A stretch of DNA of 64,000 nucleotides from Ancylobacter moscoviensis (GCF_007559435.1 NZ_VMBP01000003.1:186001-250000); one strand, 5' to 3'; shown: positions 26,146-34,445, counted from the stretch's first letter. Program-made: numbers and translations. Notes: generated by a model from the letters alone, not told the origin.

Positions 26146-27408
26146 ATGCCGATGAGATGGATGGCGAGCGCCGCGGGAGCGGTGCTGATAGCGGCAGCCT
26201 GCGCAACGAGCCCCGCGCGCGCGCAAGACGCGACGCCCGCGGCACCCGCGCCCGCTACCCCCTCCTCCCCGCCGCTCGCGGCGAAGCCGGCCGCGCCGAT
26301 TCCGCCGGAGCAGACCTTCAAGATCGGCGTGGTGAGGCAGATGCCGGTGCCCCCGCCCTGGATCGCGCCGCTGCAGATGCCGCCGGATGATCTCGGCATC
26401 GCCGGCGCCGAGCTCGGCATCCGCGACAACCTCACCAGCGGGCGCTTCCTCAAGCTGGACTACAAGCTCACCCCGGAGATCGTGCCGACCGACGGCGATC
26501 CGCTGCCGGCGGTGCAGAAGCTGGTCGAGGCCGGCAACAATTTCATCCTGCTCGACGTGCCGGCCGAGCAGCTGGTGAAGATCGCCGACGCGTTCAAGGA
26601 CAGCGGCGTGATCTTCGTCAATGTCGGCGCCGCCGACGACCGCCTGCGCCAGAAGGACTGCCGTGCCAACGTGTTCCACGTCGCGCCGAGCCGCGCCATG
26701 CTGGCCGACGCGCTCGCCCAGTTCCTGGTGACCAAGCGCTGGCGCAACTGGTTCCTCATGGTCGGGCGCACCGACGCCGACAAGCTCTACGCCGAGGCGG
26801 TGCGCCGCTCGGCCAAGAAGTTCGGCGGCAAGATCGTCGCCGAGAAGGAATGGGACTACGGGCCGGACGCCCGCGCCACCGCCCAGTCGGAAGTGCCGCG
26901 CGGCACGCAGGTCGGCGAGTACGACATCCTCATCGTCGCCGACGAGCTGGGCGAGTTCGGCGACATCCTGCCCTACAACACCTGGCTCGCGCGCCCCATC
27001 GCCGGCACGCAGGGCCTGATGCCGCTCTCCTGGCACCCGACCATGGAGAACTGGGGCGCCTCGCAGCTTCAGAGCCGCTTCTTCAAGCAGTCCAAGCGCC
27101 TGATGCAGCCGCTCGACTTCCAGATGTGGGAAGGCGTGTTCGCCATCGGATCGGCCAGCCTGAAGACGCGCAGCAGCGACCCGGCCAAGGTGAAGGCGCA
27201 GATGCTGGCGCCCGACTACGACCTGCCGGTGTTCAAGGGCGTCGCCGCGAGCTTCCGCGGCTGGGACCACCAGCTGCGCCAGCCGATCCTGCTCACCCAT
27301 GCCACCAACACGGTGACGCTCTCGCCGCAGGCCGGCTTCCTGCACCAGAGCTCGCCGCTCGACACGCTCGGCTTCGACCGACCGGAATCGGCCTGCACGT
27401 TTCAATAA
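26146..27408 (+). CDS. PQQ-alcohol-dehydrogenase-associated ABC substrate-binding protein (LutA-like)
   Basis: This 420-residue periplasmic protein has a signal peptide (cleavage near PARAQD), an Ala/Pro linker, then a type-1 binding-protein fold (FKIGVVRQMPVPPPW, later DILIVADELGEFGDILPYNTW). It belongs to the binding-protein family always found in PQQ-dependent alcohol oxidation clusters. As I recall, the lut cluster of Methylorubrum extorquens, needed for lanthanide uptake, encodes the same set, with LutA as this component. Lanthanide or lanthanide-chelate binding is therefore the leading hypothesis. No EF-hand is seen. The next gene starts 27 bases after the stop. Confidence 0.82.
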   Translation: MPMRWMASAAGAVLIAAACATSPARAQDATPAAPAPATPSSPPLAAKPAAPIPPEQTFKIGVVRQMPVPPPWIAPLQMPPDDLGIAGAELGIRDNLTSGRFLKLDYKLTPEIVPTDGDPLPAVQKLVEAGNNFILLDVPAEQLVKIADAFKDSGVIFVNVGAADDRLRQKDCRANVFHVAPSRAMLADALAQFLVTKRWRNWFLMVGRTDADKLYAEAVRRSAKKFGGKIVAEKEWDYGPDARATAQSEVPRGTQVGEYDILIVADELGEFGDILPYNTWLARPIAGTQGLMPLSWHPTMENWGASQLQSRFFKQSKRLMQPLDFQMWEGVFAIGSASLKTRSSDPAKVKAQMLAPDYDLPVFKGVAASFRGWDHQLRQPILLTHATNTVTLSPQAGFLHQSSPLDTLGFDRPESACTFQ

Positions 27409-27435
27409 GACCAAATGATTGCCAGGAGGAACCGA

Positions 27436-28422
27436 ATGAAACGCCCGTTCATGCTGTCCGTCGGCATGGCCACCCTCGCCGGGCTCATGCTGGCCGACGC
27501 CCTGCCCGCCGAGGCCGGCCCGCGCGCCTTCGTCTCCAACGAGCGCGACCACACGATGAGCGTCGTGGACATGGACACGCTCAAGGTCATCGAGACCATC
27601 AAGACCGGCCGGCGCCCGCGCGGCATCATCGCCAGCCCGGACGGCAAGCTGATCTATCTGTGCGCTTCCGACGACAACCGCGTCGAGGTGTATGACGCCG
27701 CCACGCTCAAGCTGGTGAAGACGCTGCGCTCCGGGCCGGATCCCGAACTGTTCGTGCTGCATCCGTCCGGCAACCCGCTCTACATCGCCAACGAAGACGA
27801 CAACATGGTCACGGTGGTGAATGTCGAGAACAACGACCTGATCGTCGAGATCCCGGTCGGCGTGGAGCCGGAGGGCATGGGCATCAGCCCCGACGGCAAG
27901 TTCATGGTGAACACCTCCGAGACGACCAACATGGCCCATGTGGTCGACACGGCGACGAACGAGATCATCGAGAACATCCTCGTCGACTCCCGCCCGCGCA
28001 TCGCCGAATTCTCCAAGGACGGCAAGCAGCTCTGGATCTCCGCCGAGGTCGGCGGCACGGTGGCGGTGGTCGACCCGGCGACCTGGAAGATCATCAAGAA
28101 GATCTCCTTCAAGATCCCCGGCGTGACCGATGATGCCATCCAGCCCGTCGGCGTGCGCATCACCAAGGACGGCTCCAAGGCCTTCGTCGCGCTCGGCCCG
28201 GCCAACCGGGTGGCGGTGATCGACGCCAAGACGCTGGAAGTGGAGAAGTACCTGCTCGTCGGCCAGCGCGTCTGGCAGCTCGGCTTCACGCCGGACGAGA
28301 AGTTCCTCGTCACCACCAACGGCAACTCGAACGACATCTCCATCATCGATGTCGCCGAGGAGAAGGTCACCAAATCCGTCACCGTCGGCCGCGCGCCCTG
28401 GGGCGTGGTCGTGGTTCCGTGA
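27436..28422 (+). CDS. PQQ-dependent catabolism-associated YVTN beta-propeller protein (LutD-like)
   Basis: This 328-residue exported protein has a signal peptide ending near LPAEAGP and then about seven YVTN-type blades, seen in repeats such as SVVDMDTLKVIETI, VEVYDAATLKLVKTL and VAVIDAKTLEVEKYL with intervening GISPDGK. The family accompanies PQQ-dependent dehydrogenase ABC clusters; a member belongs to the lut lanthanide-uptake cluster. It could scaffold metal or protein contacts in the periplasm. A perfect AGGAGG box precedes the ATG. The function is not established. Confidence 0.85.
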   Translation: MKRPFMLSVGMATLAGLMLADALPAEAGPRAFVSNERDHTMSVVDMDTLKVIETIKTGRRPRGIIASPDGKLIYLCASDDNRVEVYDAATLKLVKTLRSGPDPELFVLHPSGNPLYIANEDDNMVTVVNVENNDLIVEIPVGVEPEGMGISPDGKFMVNTSETTNMAHVVDTATNEIIENILVDSRPRIAEFSKDGKQLWISAEVGGTVAVVDPATWKIIKKISFKIPGVTDDAIQPVGVRITKDGSKAFVALGPANRVAVIDAKTLEVEKYLLVGQRVWQLGFTPDEKFLVTTNGNSNDISIIDVAEEKVTKSVTVGRAPWGVVVVP

Positions 28423-28466
28423 CCCGCGACAACAGCAAGCAAAACGCACCATTCGGAGGATTCGCC

Positions 28467-28892
28467 ATGAAGACGCATTTCGCCATCGCCGCGGTGGCCA
28501 CGCTCGCCCTCTCGGGTCTCGCCTATGCCAAGGGTGACCTCACGCTGAAGCCGACCGAGCTGGAGGAACTCACCGTCGGGCTCGGCGATTCCGGCTTCGG
28601 CGTCTCCCAGCAGAAATACGAGCTGGAGACCGGCAAGTCCTATACCCTGACCATCAAGTCCACCGGCAAGAAGGAATGCGCCTGGCAGTCGCCGGGCCTG
28701 TTCCAGAACATCTTCCTGCGCAAGGTCGAGGCCGGCGGCATGGAGATCAAGGCCGTCCACCTCACCGAGCTCGAATTCGAGGAAGAGGGCGAGGCCGAGA
28801 TGTTCTTCGTGCCCATCAAGCCCGGCAACTACGCCTGGTACTGCAAGGGCATGGAAGAGCGCGGCATGAAGGGCGAATTCATCGTCAAGTGA
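28467..28892 (+). CDS. exported cupredoxin-like protein with incomplete copper site
   Basis: This 141-residue periplasmic protein has a signal peptide ending at LAYAKG and a small beta-sandwich of cupredoxin type, ending PGNYAWYCKGMEERGMKGEFIVK-like (Cys and two Met in the usual C-terminal loop). The His normally found between Cys and Met, and the N-terminal His ligand, are not present; the corresponding N-terminal segment has KKECAWQSPG instead. A classical type 1 copper site is therefore unlikely. It is acidic in its second half (EFEEEGEAE), which might bind cations. It sits within the lut-like operon and is followed by a strong terminator. Confidence 0.75.
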   Translation: MKTHFAIAAVATLALSGLAYAKGDLTLKPTELEELTVGLGDSGFGVSQQKYELETGKSYTLTIKSTGKKECAWQSPGLFQNIFLRKVEAGGMEIKAVHLTELEFEEEGEAEMFFVPIKPGNYAWYCKGMEERGMKGEFIVK

Positions 28893-28937
28893 CGGCGGCG
28901 CCCGCCAGGTTTTCCACTTATACTCCTCGTGAACACT

Positions 28938-28968
28938 GTCCCCGGCCCGCGCCGGGGACTTTTCTTCT
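28938..28968 (+). terminator. intrinsic terminator within the lut-like gene series
   Basis: GTCCCCGGC pairs perfectly with GCCGGGGAC around CCGC and is followed by TTTTCTTCT. It lies between the cupredoxin-like gene and the ABC ATPase gene, so it should reduce transcription of the ATPase and permease relative to the periplasmic proteins. Confidence 0.85.
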
Positions 28969-28986
28969 CTCGACGCGGGAGACGCC

Positions 28987-29784
28987 ATGACGGAACAGCC
29001 TCGCGAGACGGCTTCCCCTCGCGGAGCCGGGGCGGCGCCAGCGGCCGTGCCGGCGCTGGCGGTTCGCGACGTCACCCACACCTTCGGCGCCCGCAAGGCG
29101 CTGGACGATGTCAGCCTCGATGTGCCGGCCGGCAGCTTCACCGCCCTGCTGGGCCCGAACGGCGCCGGCAAGACGACGCTCTTCTCGCTGGTCACCCGGC
29201 TCTACGACAACCGCAGCGGCGCGATCCACGTGCTCGGCTACGATGTGCGCCGCCAGCCGGCGGCGGCGCTGAGCCAGCTCGGCGTGGTGTTCCAGGCGCG
29301 CACGCTGGACCTCGAGCTCTCCGTCCTCGACAACCTGCTGTACCACGCGACGCTGCACGGCATCGGCTTCGGCGCCGGCCGCCGCCGGGCGATGGAGCTG
29401 CTGGCGCAGGCCGGCCTCGCCGACCGCGCCCGCGACAAGGTGCGCAACCTCTCCGGCGGGCAGATGCGCCGGGTCGAGATCGTGCGCGCGCTCATTCACC
29501 GCCCCCGCCTGCTGCTGCTGGACGAGCCGACAGTGGGGCTCGACATCGCCTCGCGCGCGGCGCTGGTCGCGCAGGTGCGCGAACTGGTGGCGCAGGAGGC
29601 GATCGGTGTGCTGTGGGCGACCCACATCATCGAGGAGATCCAGCCGGGCGACCGCATCGTGGTGCTGCACCGGGGCCGGGTGCGGGCGCGCGGCAGCTAC
29701 GAGGAGATGCTGGCGCAGACCGGCACGGACGAACTCGGCGCCGCCTTCCTGAAGCTGGTCGGCGACGAGGCGGAGGCGGCATGA
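28987..29784 (+). CDS. PQQ-associated ABC transporter ATP-binding protein (LutE-like)
   Basis: This 265-residue ATPase has Walker A GPNGAGKTT (residues 56-64), Q-loop VVFQARTLD, signature LSGGQMRR and Walker B LLLLDEPTVGLD. Sequence style (GAGKTTLFSLVTRLY, EEIQPGDRIVVLHRG) is that of the ABC-2/NodI-like ATPases that normally serve export permeases. It belongs to the ATPase family of PQQ-dependent alcohol dehydrogenase systems. The first ATG is at 28987, 18 bases after the terminator hairpin's T-tract. Confidence 0.87.
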   Translation: MTEQPRETASPRGAGAAPAAVPALAVRDVTHTFGARKALDDVSLDVPAGSFTALLGPNGAGKTTLFSLVTRLYDNRSGAIHVLGYDVRRQPAAALSQLGVVFQARTLDLELSVLDNLLYHATLHGIGFGAGRRRAMELLAQAGLADRARDKVRNLSGGQMRRVEIVRALIHRPRLLLLDEPTVGLDIASRAALVAQVRELVAQEAIGVLWATHIIEEIQPGDRIVVLHRGRVRARGSYEEMLAQTGTDELGAAFLKLVGDEAEAA

Positions 29785-29820
29785 GGCACGCATCGCTACC
29801 GACCGCTGGACCTGCTCCCG

Positions 29821-29909
29821 CTCCCCGCGGGGGAGAGAGGGCTTCGCCGCGCCGCCATGGTGTCGCCCCTCACCGACCCGCTTCGCGGGCCACGTCTCCC
29901 CGCTGGGGA
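29821..29909. repeat. cluster of three short hairpins between ATPase and permease genes
   Basis: The 175-base gap between the ATPase and permease genes holds three perfect inverted repeats with 3-base loops: CTCCCC-GCG-GGGGAG (29821), CCCGC-TTC-GCGGG (29877) and TCCCC-GCT-GGGGA (29897). The sequence around them (CTCACCGACCC, TCTCCCCGCTGGGGAA) looks like the mosaic intergenic repeats common in Hyphomicrobiales genomes. It is probably a repetitive element inserted between co-oriented genes. Confidence 0.7.
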
Positions 29910-29959
29910 AAGGAAGGGAGTTGCCGCCAGCACGTACGGGCCCACCATCGGAGGCATCC

Positions 29960-30802
29960 ATGAGCGCCCCCTCGCCCCGCTTCCGGCTGCCGCTCGGCGG
30001 CTATCTCATCGTGCTCGCCGGCATCTGCTGGCGCGAGGGGCTGCGCTTCCTGAACCAGCGCGGCCGCTTCCTTTCCGCGCTGGTGCGCCCGCTGGTGTGG
30101 CTGTTCATCTTCGCCGCCGGCTTTCGCTCGGTGCTCGGCGTCTCGATCATCCCGCCCTACGACACCTACGTGCTCTACGAGGTCTATGTGACGCCGGGGC
30201 TGGTGGCGATGATCCAGCTCTTCAACGGGCTGCAGTCGTCGCTTTCCATGGTCTATGACCGCGAGGTCGGGGCCATGCGCATCCTGCTGGTGAGCCCCTA
30301 TCCGCGCTGGTTCCTGCTGGTCTCCAAACTCGTCGCCGGCATCTGCGTCTCGCTGCTGCAGGTCTACGCCTTCCTCGCCATCGCGTGGTTTTGGGAGGTG
30401 GAGCTGCCGCCCATCGGCTATTTCGCCGTGCTGCCGGCGCTGCTGCTGACCGGGCTGATGCTCGGCGCCATGGGGCTGCTGATGTCCTCCGTGTTCCGGC
30501 AGATGGAGAACTTCGCCAGCGTGATGAACTTCGTCATCTTCCCGATGTTCTTCGCCTCCTCCGCCCTCTACCCCCTCTGGCGGGTACAGGAGAGCAGCCT
30601 CGTGCTGTGGTGGATCTGCACGCTGAACCCCTTCACCTATGCGGTGGAACTGATCCGCTTCGCGCTCTACGGCCAGTTCGAGCCGTTTTCCGCCCTCGTC
30701 GTCGCCGGTTGCGCGCTCGTGTTCCTCGCGGCGTCCATCCTGGCGTATGATCCCTCCGCCGGCGTCATGGCCCGCCGCGGCGGGCCGGAGACCGCCCGTT
30801 GA
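29960..30802 (+). CDS. PQQ-associated ABC-2 type permease (LutF/PedC-like)
   Basis: This 280-residue protein starts at ATG 29960 after GGAGG. It has six hydrophobic segments and the ABC-2 signature MVYDREVGAMRILLVSPYPR and SALYPLW (about residues 96-115 and 195-210), as in NodJ and drug/polysaccharide exporters. It belongs to the permease family of PQQ-alcohol dehydrogenase clusters (PedC in Pseudomonas, LutF-like in Methylorubrum). The pairing of an export-type permease with a periplasmic binding protein is odd and leaves transport direction uncertain. Confidence 0.85.
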   Translation: MSAPSPRFRLPLGGYLIVLAGICWREGLRFLNQRGRFLSALVRPLVWLFIFAAGFRSVLGVSIIPPYDTYVLYEVYVTPGLVAMIQLFNGLQSSLSMVYDREVGAMRILLVSPYPRWFLLVSKLVAGICVSLLQVYAFLAIAWFWEVELPPIGYFAVLPALLLTGLMLGAMGLLMSSVFRQMENFASVMNFVIFPMFFASSALYPLWRVQESSLVLWWICTLNPFTYAVELIRFALYGQFEPFSALVVAGCALVFLAASILAYDPSAGVMARRGGPETAR

Positions 30803-30873
30803 GCCGGCCAAACGACAAGGGGCCCCCTAGCGGCCCCGACCAGACGCCTTGAGGAACACCCGAGGAAACGCCA

Positions 30874-31497
30874 ATGTCCGCGACGCCTTTCCGAAGCCTG
30901 CGTTTCGCCGTCCCGCTCCTGCTGCTGACCGCCGCCCCGGCGCTGGCCGCCGCCCCGACCGGCGGGCTGTGGCCGTGCATCCAGCGCAAGGTGCCCGTGC
31001 TCGCCTATGGCCAGATGTGGTCCGGCCCGTCGATCGAGAACCTCGCCTGGCAGGACGACCGCGCCGTCGCCGAGCTGGTGCCGGTGCTGGTGGCCCAGCG
31101 CACGCCGATCGACGACGCCACCAGGCGCATCGAGGAATTCGCCGGCAAGGCCGGCGCGGAGAAGAAGGAGCGGCTGACCCGGCTCTTCGCCGGCGTGTTC
31201 GACCAGATCAACGCCCGGCGCAGCCGCATCATCAGCGGCATCGAGCGCTATTCGCAGCACCAGATCGAACTTTCCAAGCGCATCAAGGACGAGAGCCTCG
31301 ACCTCGCCAAGGCGAAGAAGGCGGCGACCGGCGACGCCGACAAGGCGAAGGCGGCGGAGCTGGAACAGCGCCTGCTCTGGGACACCCGCATCTACGACGC
31401 CCGCAACCAGGCGGTGACGGCCGTGTGCGAAAGCCCGGTGCTGCTGGAACAGCGCGCCTTCTCGCTCGCCCGCGCCATCCAGAACGTGATGGAGTGA
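30874..31497 (+). CDS. exported helical protein of the lut-like cluster, unknown function
   Basis: This 207-residue protein has a signal peptide ending at ALAAAP, then LWPCIQRKVPVLAYGQMWSGP, then a long helical region with two cysteines overall (CIQRK and AVCESP). The Lys/Ala-rich section (DLAKAKKAATGDADKAKAAELE) looks like coiled coil. It is the last rightward gene of the cluster, 71 bases after the permease, and may correspond to one of the exported proteins of unknown function (LutB/C/G group) of the lut cluster; I cannot say which. It converges on the HXXEE gene with a 3-base gap. Confidence 0.7.
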   Translation: MSATPFRSLRFAVPLLLLTAAPALAAAPTGGLWPCIQRKVPVLAYGQMWSGPSIENLAWQDDRAVAELVPVLVAQRTPIDDATRRIEEFAGKAGAEKKERLTRLFAGVFDQINARRSRIISGIERYSQHQIELSKRIKDESLDLAKAKKAATGDADKAKAAELEQRLLWDTRIYDARNQAVTAVCESPVLLEQRAFSLARAIQNVME

Positions 31498-31500
31498 GCC

Positions 31501-32154
31501 TCAGCCGCGCGGCGCCGCCCGGCCGAGCCGACGCAGGCGCCACGCGACATAGGCGATGATGGCGAGATGCAGCAGCACCGCGGCCGCCAGCGCCACGGCA
31601 TGGAACCGCCAGCTCACGCCCGGCTCGCTTCCGACCACGGCGATGGTGACGAGGCCGAGCGGCAGGAACAGCGCCACCGCCGTGACGAGGCCGGGATTGT
31701 AGACGCCGAGCCGCAGCCGGGCGCCGATATGCGTCAGCCCGTTGACCAGCACCGCATAGGGCGCCACCAGCCCGTAGCCCGGCCCCCACAATAGCGCGGC
31801 GTAGAGCGCGGCGAGGTTCAGCGTCCAGACGACGCCGACATTGATGACCAGCACACCGGCCGTGCTCAGTCCCTCGCGTCCGCCGAACACGACCGCGTTG
31901 GCGAAGCGGCGGAAGCGGTCGCCGGCATGCTCCTCGACCTGGTGGAGCATATAGGCCGGGCTGTGCAGGAAGATCAGCAGCAGGGCGAGCGGCGCCGTCA
32001 CGACGAGGAGCGGCACGGCGGCGACCAGCGCGGCGGCCATGAAGCCGGCCCCCGCCACCCAATGGCCGGCGAGCCACGAACCGACGAGCGGCAGGCCGAT
32101 GAGCCGCGGCGTCAGCCTGAATTCCCGATGCGGGCCGGTTTCCGGATCTTCCAT
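31501..32154 (-). CDS. HXXEE-domain integral membrane protein
   Basis: This 217-residue membrane protein has six or seven hydrophobic segments and the defining motif HQVEEH, in an HXXEE context, at about residue 70, followed later by NGLTHIGARL. The two His/Glu clusters in the membrane suggest metal-dependent chemistry, but no member has a known reaction that I recall. It lies on the opposite strand to the lut-like operon and 70 bases downstream of the CxxxCW gene, so it could be the last gene of the xox operon. Confidence 0.72.
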   Translation of the reverse strand: MEDPETGPHREFRLTPRLIGLPLVGSWLAGHWVAGAGFMAAALVAAVPLLVVTAPLALLLIFLHSPAYMLHQVEEHAGDRFRRFANAVVFGGREGLSTAGVLVINVGVVWTLNLAALYAALLWGPGYGLVAPYAVLVNGLTHIGARLRLGVYNPGLVTAVALFLPLGLVTIAVVGSEPGVSWRFHAVALAAAVLLHLAIIAYVAWRLRRLGRAAPRG

Positions 32155-32224
32155 GCGGCGAGCATAACCTGATTTTCGCCGCCGCCGGCAGGGCGGTATC
32201 GGGAGGGTCGCCGGGTCACGGATG

Positions 32225-32812
32225 TCAGGGGAAGGGCTTGGCCTCTTCGAGCGGCAGGCCGGCCCTGGCCCAGCCGTCGCTGCCGAGCGGATACCAGATG
32301 ATGTTGGTATAGCCGTATTCGCCCTGCGCCCGGCGGGCGGCGTTCCAGCTCATCCAGCAATCGGTCTGGCAGTAGAACACCAGCGCGGCATCGCGCCGGC
32401 CCCCGGTCAGGGTCTCGAGGCTGCGGCGGAAATAGCCGTCCGTCTCGGCGGTGATGGCGCCGTAGCCGACATTGGGCAGCCAGACGCTGCCGGGCAGGTC
32501 GTCGCGCCGCTTGTCGCGCCAGATGGTGCCGGGCGGCAGATTGGCCGGCTTCACGTCGCGCGGCATCACGTCGACGAACAGCGCCGCCTTGTCGCGCCAC
32601 AGCTTCTCCGCCCCGGCGGTATCGACCACCCGCGCGCCGCGCAGCGTGGCCGGCGTCGGGGCGCGGTAGCCGTCCATGCGGTAGCCGTCCGGCTCCGGCA
32701 CGGCGGTCTCGCCGCGCCCGGTGGAGGGCGCGAGCGCGTAGAGCACGACCGCCAGCCCGGCGATGCCGAGCCACGCCAGGCGGCTGAGCGGTTTCTCGGG
32801 ACGGGTGCTCAT
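32225..32812 (-). CDS. PQQ-dependent catabolism-associated rhodanese-like protein with CxxxCW motif
   Basis: This 195-residue protein has an N-terminal membrane anchor or signal (LGIAGLAVVLYALA), then a rhodanese-like domain with the family signature FYCQTDCWMSWNAARRA; Cys148 and Cys152 could form a redox disulfide or a persulfide. Family members always accompany PQQ-dependent alcohol oxidation genes. A thiol/sulfane-sulfur role would connect it with the SoxYZ-like carrier and the zinc metallohydrolase of this window. The ATG follows GGGAGGAGG and lies 20 bases after xoxJ. Confidence 0.83.
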   Translation of the reverse strand: MSTRPEKPLSRLAWLGIAGLAVVLYALAPSTGRGETAVPEPDGYRMDGYRAPTPATLRGARVVDTAGAEKLWRDKAALFVDVMPRDVKPANLPPGTIWRDKRRDDLPGSVWLPNVGYGAITAETDGYFRRSLETLTGGRRDAALVFYCQTDCWMSWNAARRAQGEYGYTNIIWYPLGSDGWARAGLPLEEAKPFP

Positions 32813-32832
32813 CGCCTCCTCCCGCGCCTCGT

Positions 32833-33726
32833 TCAGGGGGCCTGCACGATGGGACGGTCCTGCCCATCCAGCAGCGGCACGCCATAGTCGAGCAGGATGC
32901 GATCGATGGCGCCCTGCTGGCTCTTGATGAACTCGTTGAGCTGGTGCTTCCAGTTCAGCTCGCCGGGCCGGATGCCGAAGGTGATGCGGTAGACCAGCGA
33001 GGGGTCGCCCTTCTCCTTCACCAGCGGCACGATCGACAGCGGGATCTGCGATTTCTTCGCGTAATAGCCGCCGATCGGCCCCCACAGGATGCCCGCATCG
33101 ATGTCGCCGCTGTCGATGTCGGCGATCATCGCTTCGGCAGGGCTTTCGAAGCGGCGGTCGACCATCAGCGCGTAGGGCTTCGCCATCGGCATCAGCCCGT
33201 TGCGGGTCATCAGGTCGCCCGGCGGCGAGCCGGCGACGACGCCGATGCGCCGACCCTTCAGGCGCGGATCCTCCAGCGTGTCGACGCCGGCGAGGTCGCT
33301 GTCCTTCCTGGCGACCAGCACCCAGGCGGAGCGGTAGTAGGGATTGGTGTTCAGCACCGGGTCGCCGCCGGCGACATAGCCCATCACCACGTCGCAGCGC
33401 TTGGCGCCGAGCGTCATGCGGTAGAAACCGGTCGCCTGCGGAAACCACGTGTAGTCGAGCGGCAGGCCGAGCTTCTCGGCCATGAGCTCGGCGATCTTGT
33501 TCTCGAAGCCCTGCCCTTCCTCATTGGTGAAGGGCATGTTCGCCGGATCGGCGCAGACCCGCAGCGTCGAGCGGTCGACGAGGTCGGACACCTGCGCCGC
33601 CGCGGGCATGGGAGCGGCGAGAGCGAGGGCAAGGGCAAGGGGGAGGGCGAGCGCCGGCATCAGCGCCGCGACGCCCCTTCCGGCAAGGCCGGCGGAGGGC
33701 CCGGCCACCGCGCGCACGCCCGCCAT
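32833..33726 (-). CDS. xoxJ: methanol oxidation periplasmic binding protein XoxJ
   Basis: XoxJ is a periplasmic protein of the MxaJ/XoxJ family that assists XoxF activation, with a substrate-binding fold rather than a transport role. The 297-residue product has a signal peptide (cleavage near PAAAQ) and the signature LRVCADPANMPFTNEEGQGFENKIAELMA; other family segments are RCDVVMGYVAGGD and DAGILWGPIGGYYAKK. ATG 33726 is preceded by GGAGG; an in-frame ATG at 33756 would overlap xoxG. It sits 4 bases after xoxG in the canonical F-G-J order. Confidence 0.93.
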   Translation of the reverse strand: MAGVRAVAGPSAGLAGRGVAALMPALALPLALALALAAPMPAAAQVSDLVDRSTLRVCADPANMPFTNEEGQGFENKIAELMAEKLGLPLDYTWFPQATGFYRMTLGAKRCDVVMGYVAGGDPVLNTNPYYRSAWVLVARKDSDLAGVDTLEDPRLKGRRIGVVAGSPPGDLMTRNGLMPMAKPYALMVDRRFESPAEAMIADIDSGDIDAGILWGPIGGYYAKKSQIPLSIVPLVKEKGDPSLVYRITFGIRPGELNWKHQLNEFIKSQQGAIDRILLDYGVPLLDGQDRPIVQAP

Positions 33727-33730
33727 CACG

Positions 33731-34315
33731 TCAGCCTCCGAAGCATTGCTTCTCATTGTCCGTGTATGCCTTCGCCTTGTCCTCGCGCTTGCTCGGCCGC
33801 TCGCGGCCAAGGGCGCCGTCGGCGCGGGCCTTGAGGTAGACGTAGATGTCGTCGAGGTAGCACATGACGTTCTTGTTCTCGCCGAAGGCCGGCATGACCT
33901 GGTCGGCGGTGCCGACGCCCACGGTCTTCTTGCCATTGACCACGGTTTCCATGAACTGCGCGTAGGTCAGGGTCTTCAGCGAGGTGGCCAGCGCCGGGGC
34001 GTAGGTGGAACCCATGCCGTCCGGGCCGTGGCAGACGTGGCACTCGGCGTGATAGCGGCGGTAACCGGAATAGGTGTACCAGTCCATCGTGCCGTCGGGC
34101 TGGATGTTGTAGGTCGGATCGCCGTCAGGCAGCGTGTACTTGCCCAGATCGTCCCTCTCCTTGACGACCGGCTCGGCGCTCGTCGCCGCCGGAGCGGCCT
34201 GCTGGGCAAGGGCGGGAACGGGCAGAACAAGGGCGGCCGCCAGGATCAGAGCCGACACGCCGGCGGACGCCGGCAGAGCGCCGGAAACAAGCCATCCGCG
34301 AACGGTATTCTTCAT
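33731..34315 (-). CDS. xoxG: cytochrome c electron acceptor of XoxF
   Basis: This 194-residue periplasmic cytochrome c takes electrons from the PQQ of methanol dehydrogenase. The haem site is CHVCH (Cys92, Cys95, His96) and the distal ligand is probably Met141 in VMPAFG. Two further cysteines, Cys152 and Cys191, place it in the four-cysteine, methanol-metabolism cytochrome family. A signal peptide ends at ALAQQ. It lies between xoxF, 219 bases upstream with a hairpin in between, and xoxJ. Confidence 0.93.
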   Translation of the reverse strand: MKNTVRGWLVSGALPASAGVSALILAAALVLPVPALAQQAAPAATSAEPVVKERDDLGKYTLPDGDPTYNIQPDGTMDWYTYSGYRRYHAECHVCHGPDGMGSTYAPALATSLKTLTYAQFMETVVNGKKTVGVGTADQVMPAFGENKNVMCYLDDIYVYLKARADGALGRERPSKREDKAKAYTDNEKQCFGG

Positions 34316-34445
34316 GAAGCAGTCTCCTCAGGGGGCGCCGCGAGGGGGCCATGTCCGACGGTCGAAGCGCGCACGGCTCCCGGGCCGACAGCGCTCGTTC
34401 GGAATTGTTCTAAGATTTTCATAAGGCCCAAGGGCCTGAGACGGT

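Noticed and set aside
26023-28452. 809-residue minus-strand frame across the binding protein and propeller genes
   Set aside because: Low-complexity His/Arg/Asp-rich shadow with no start signal or domain; both plus-strand genes have signal peptides and family motifs.
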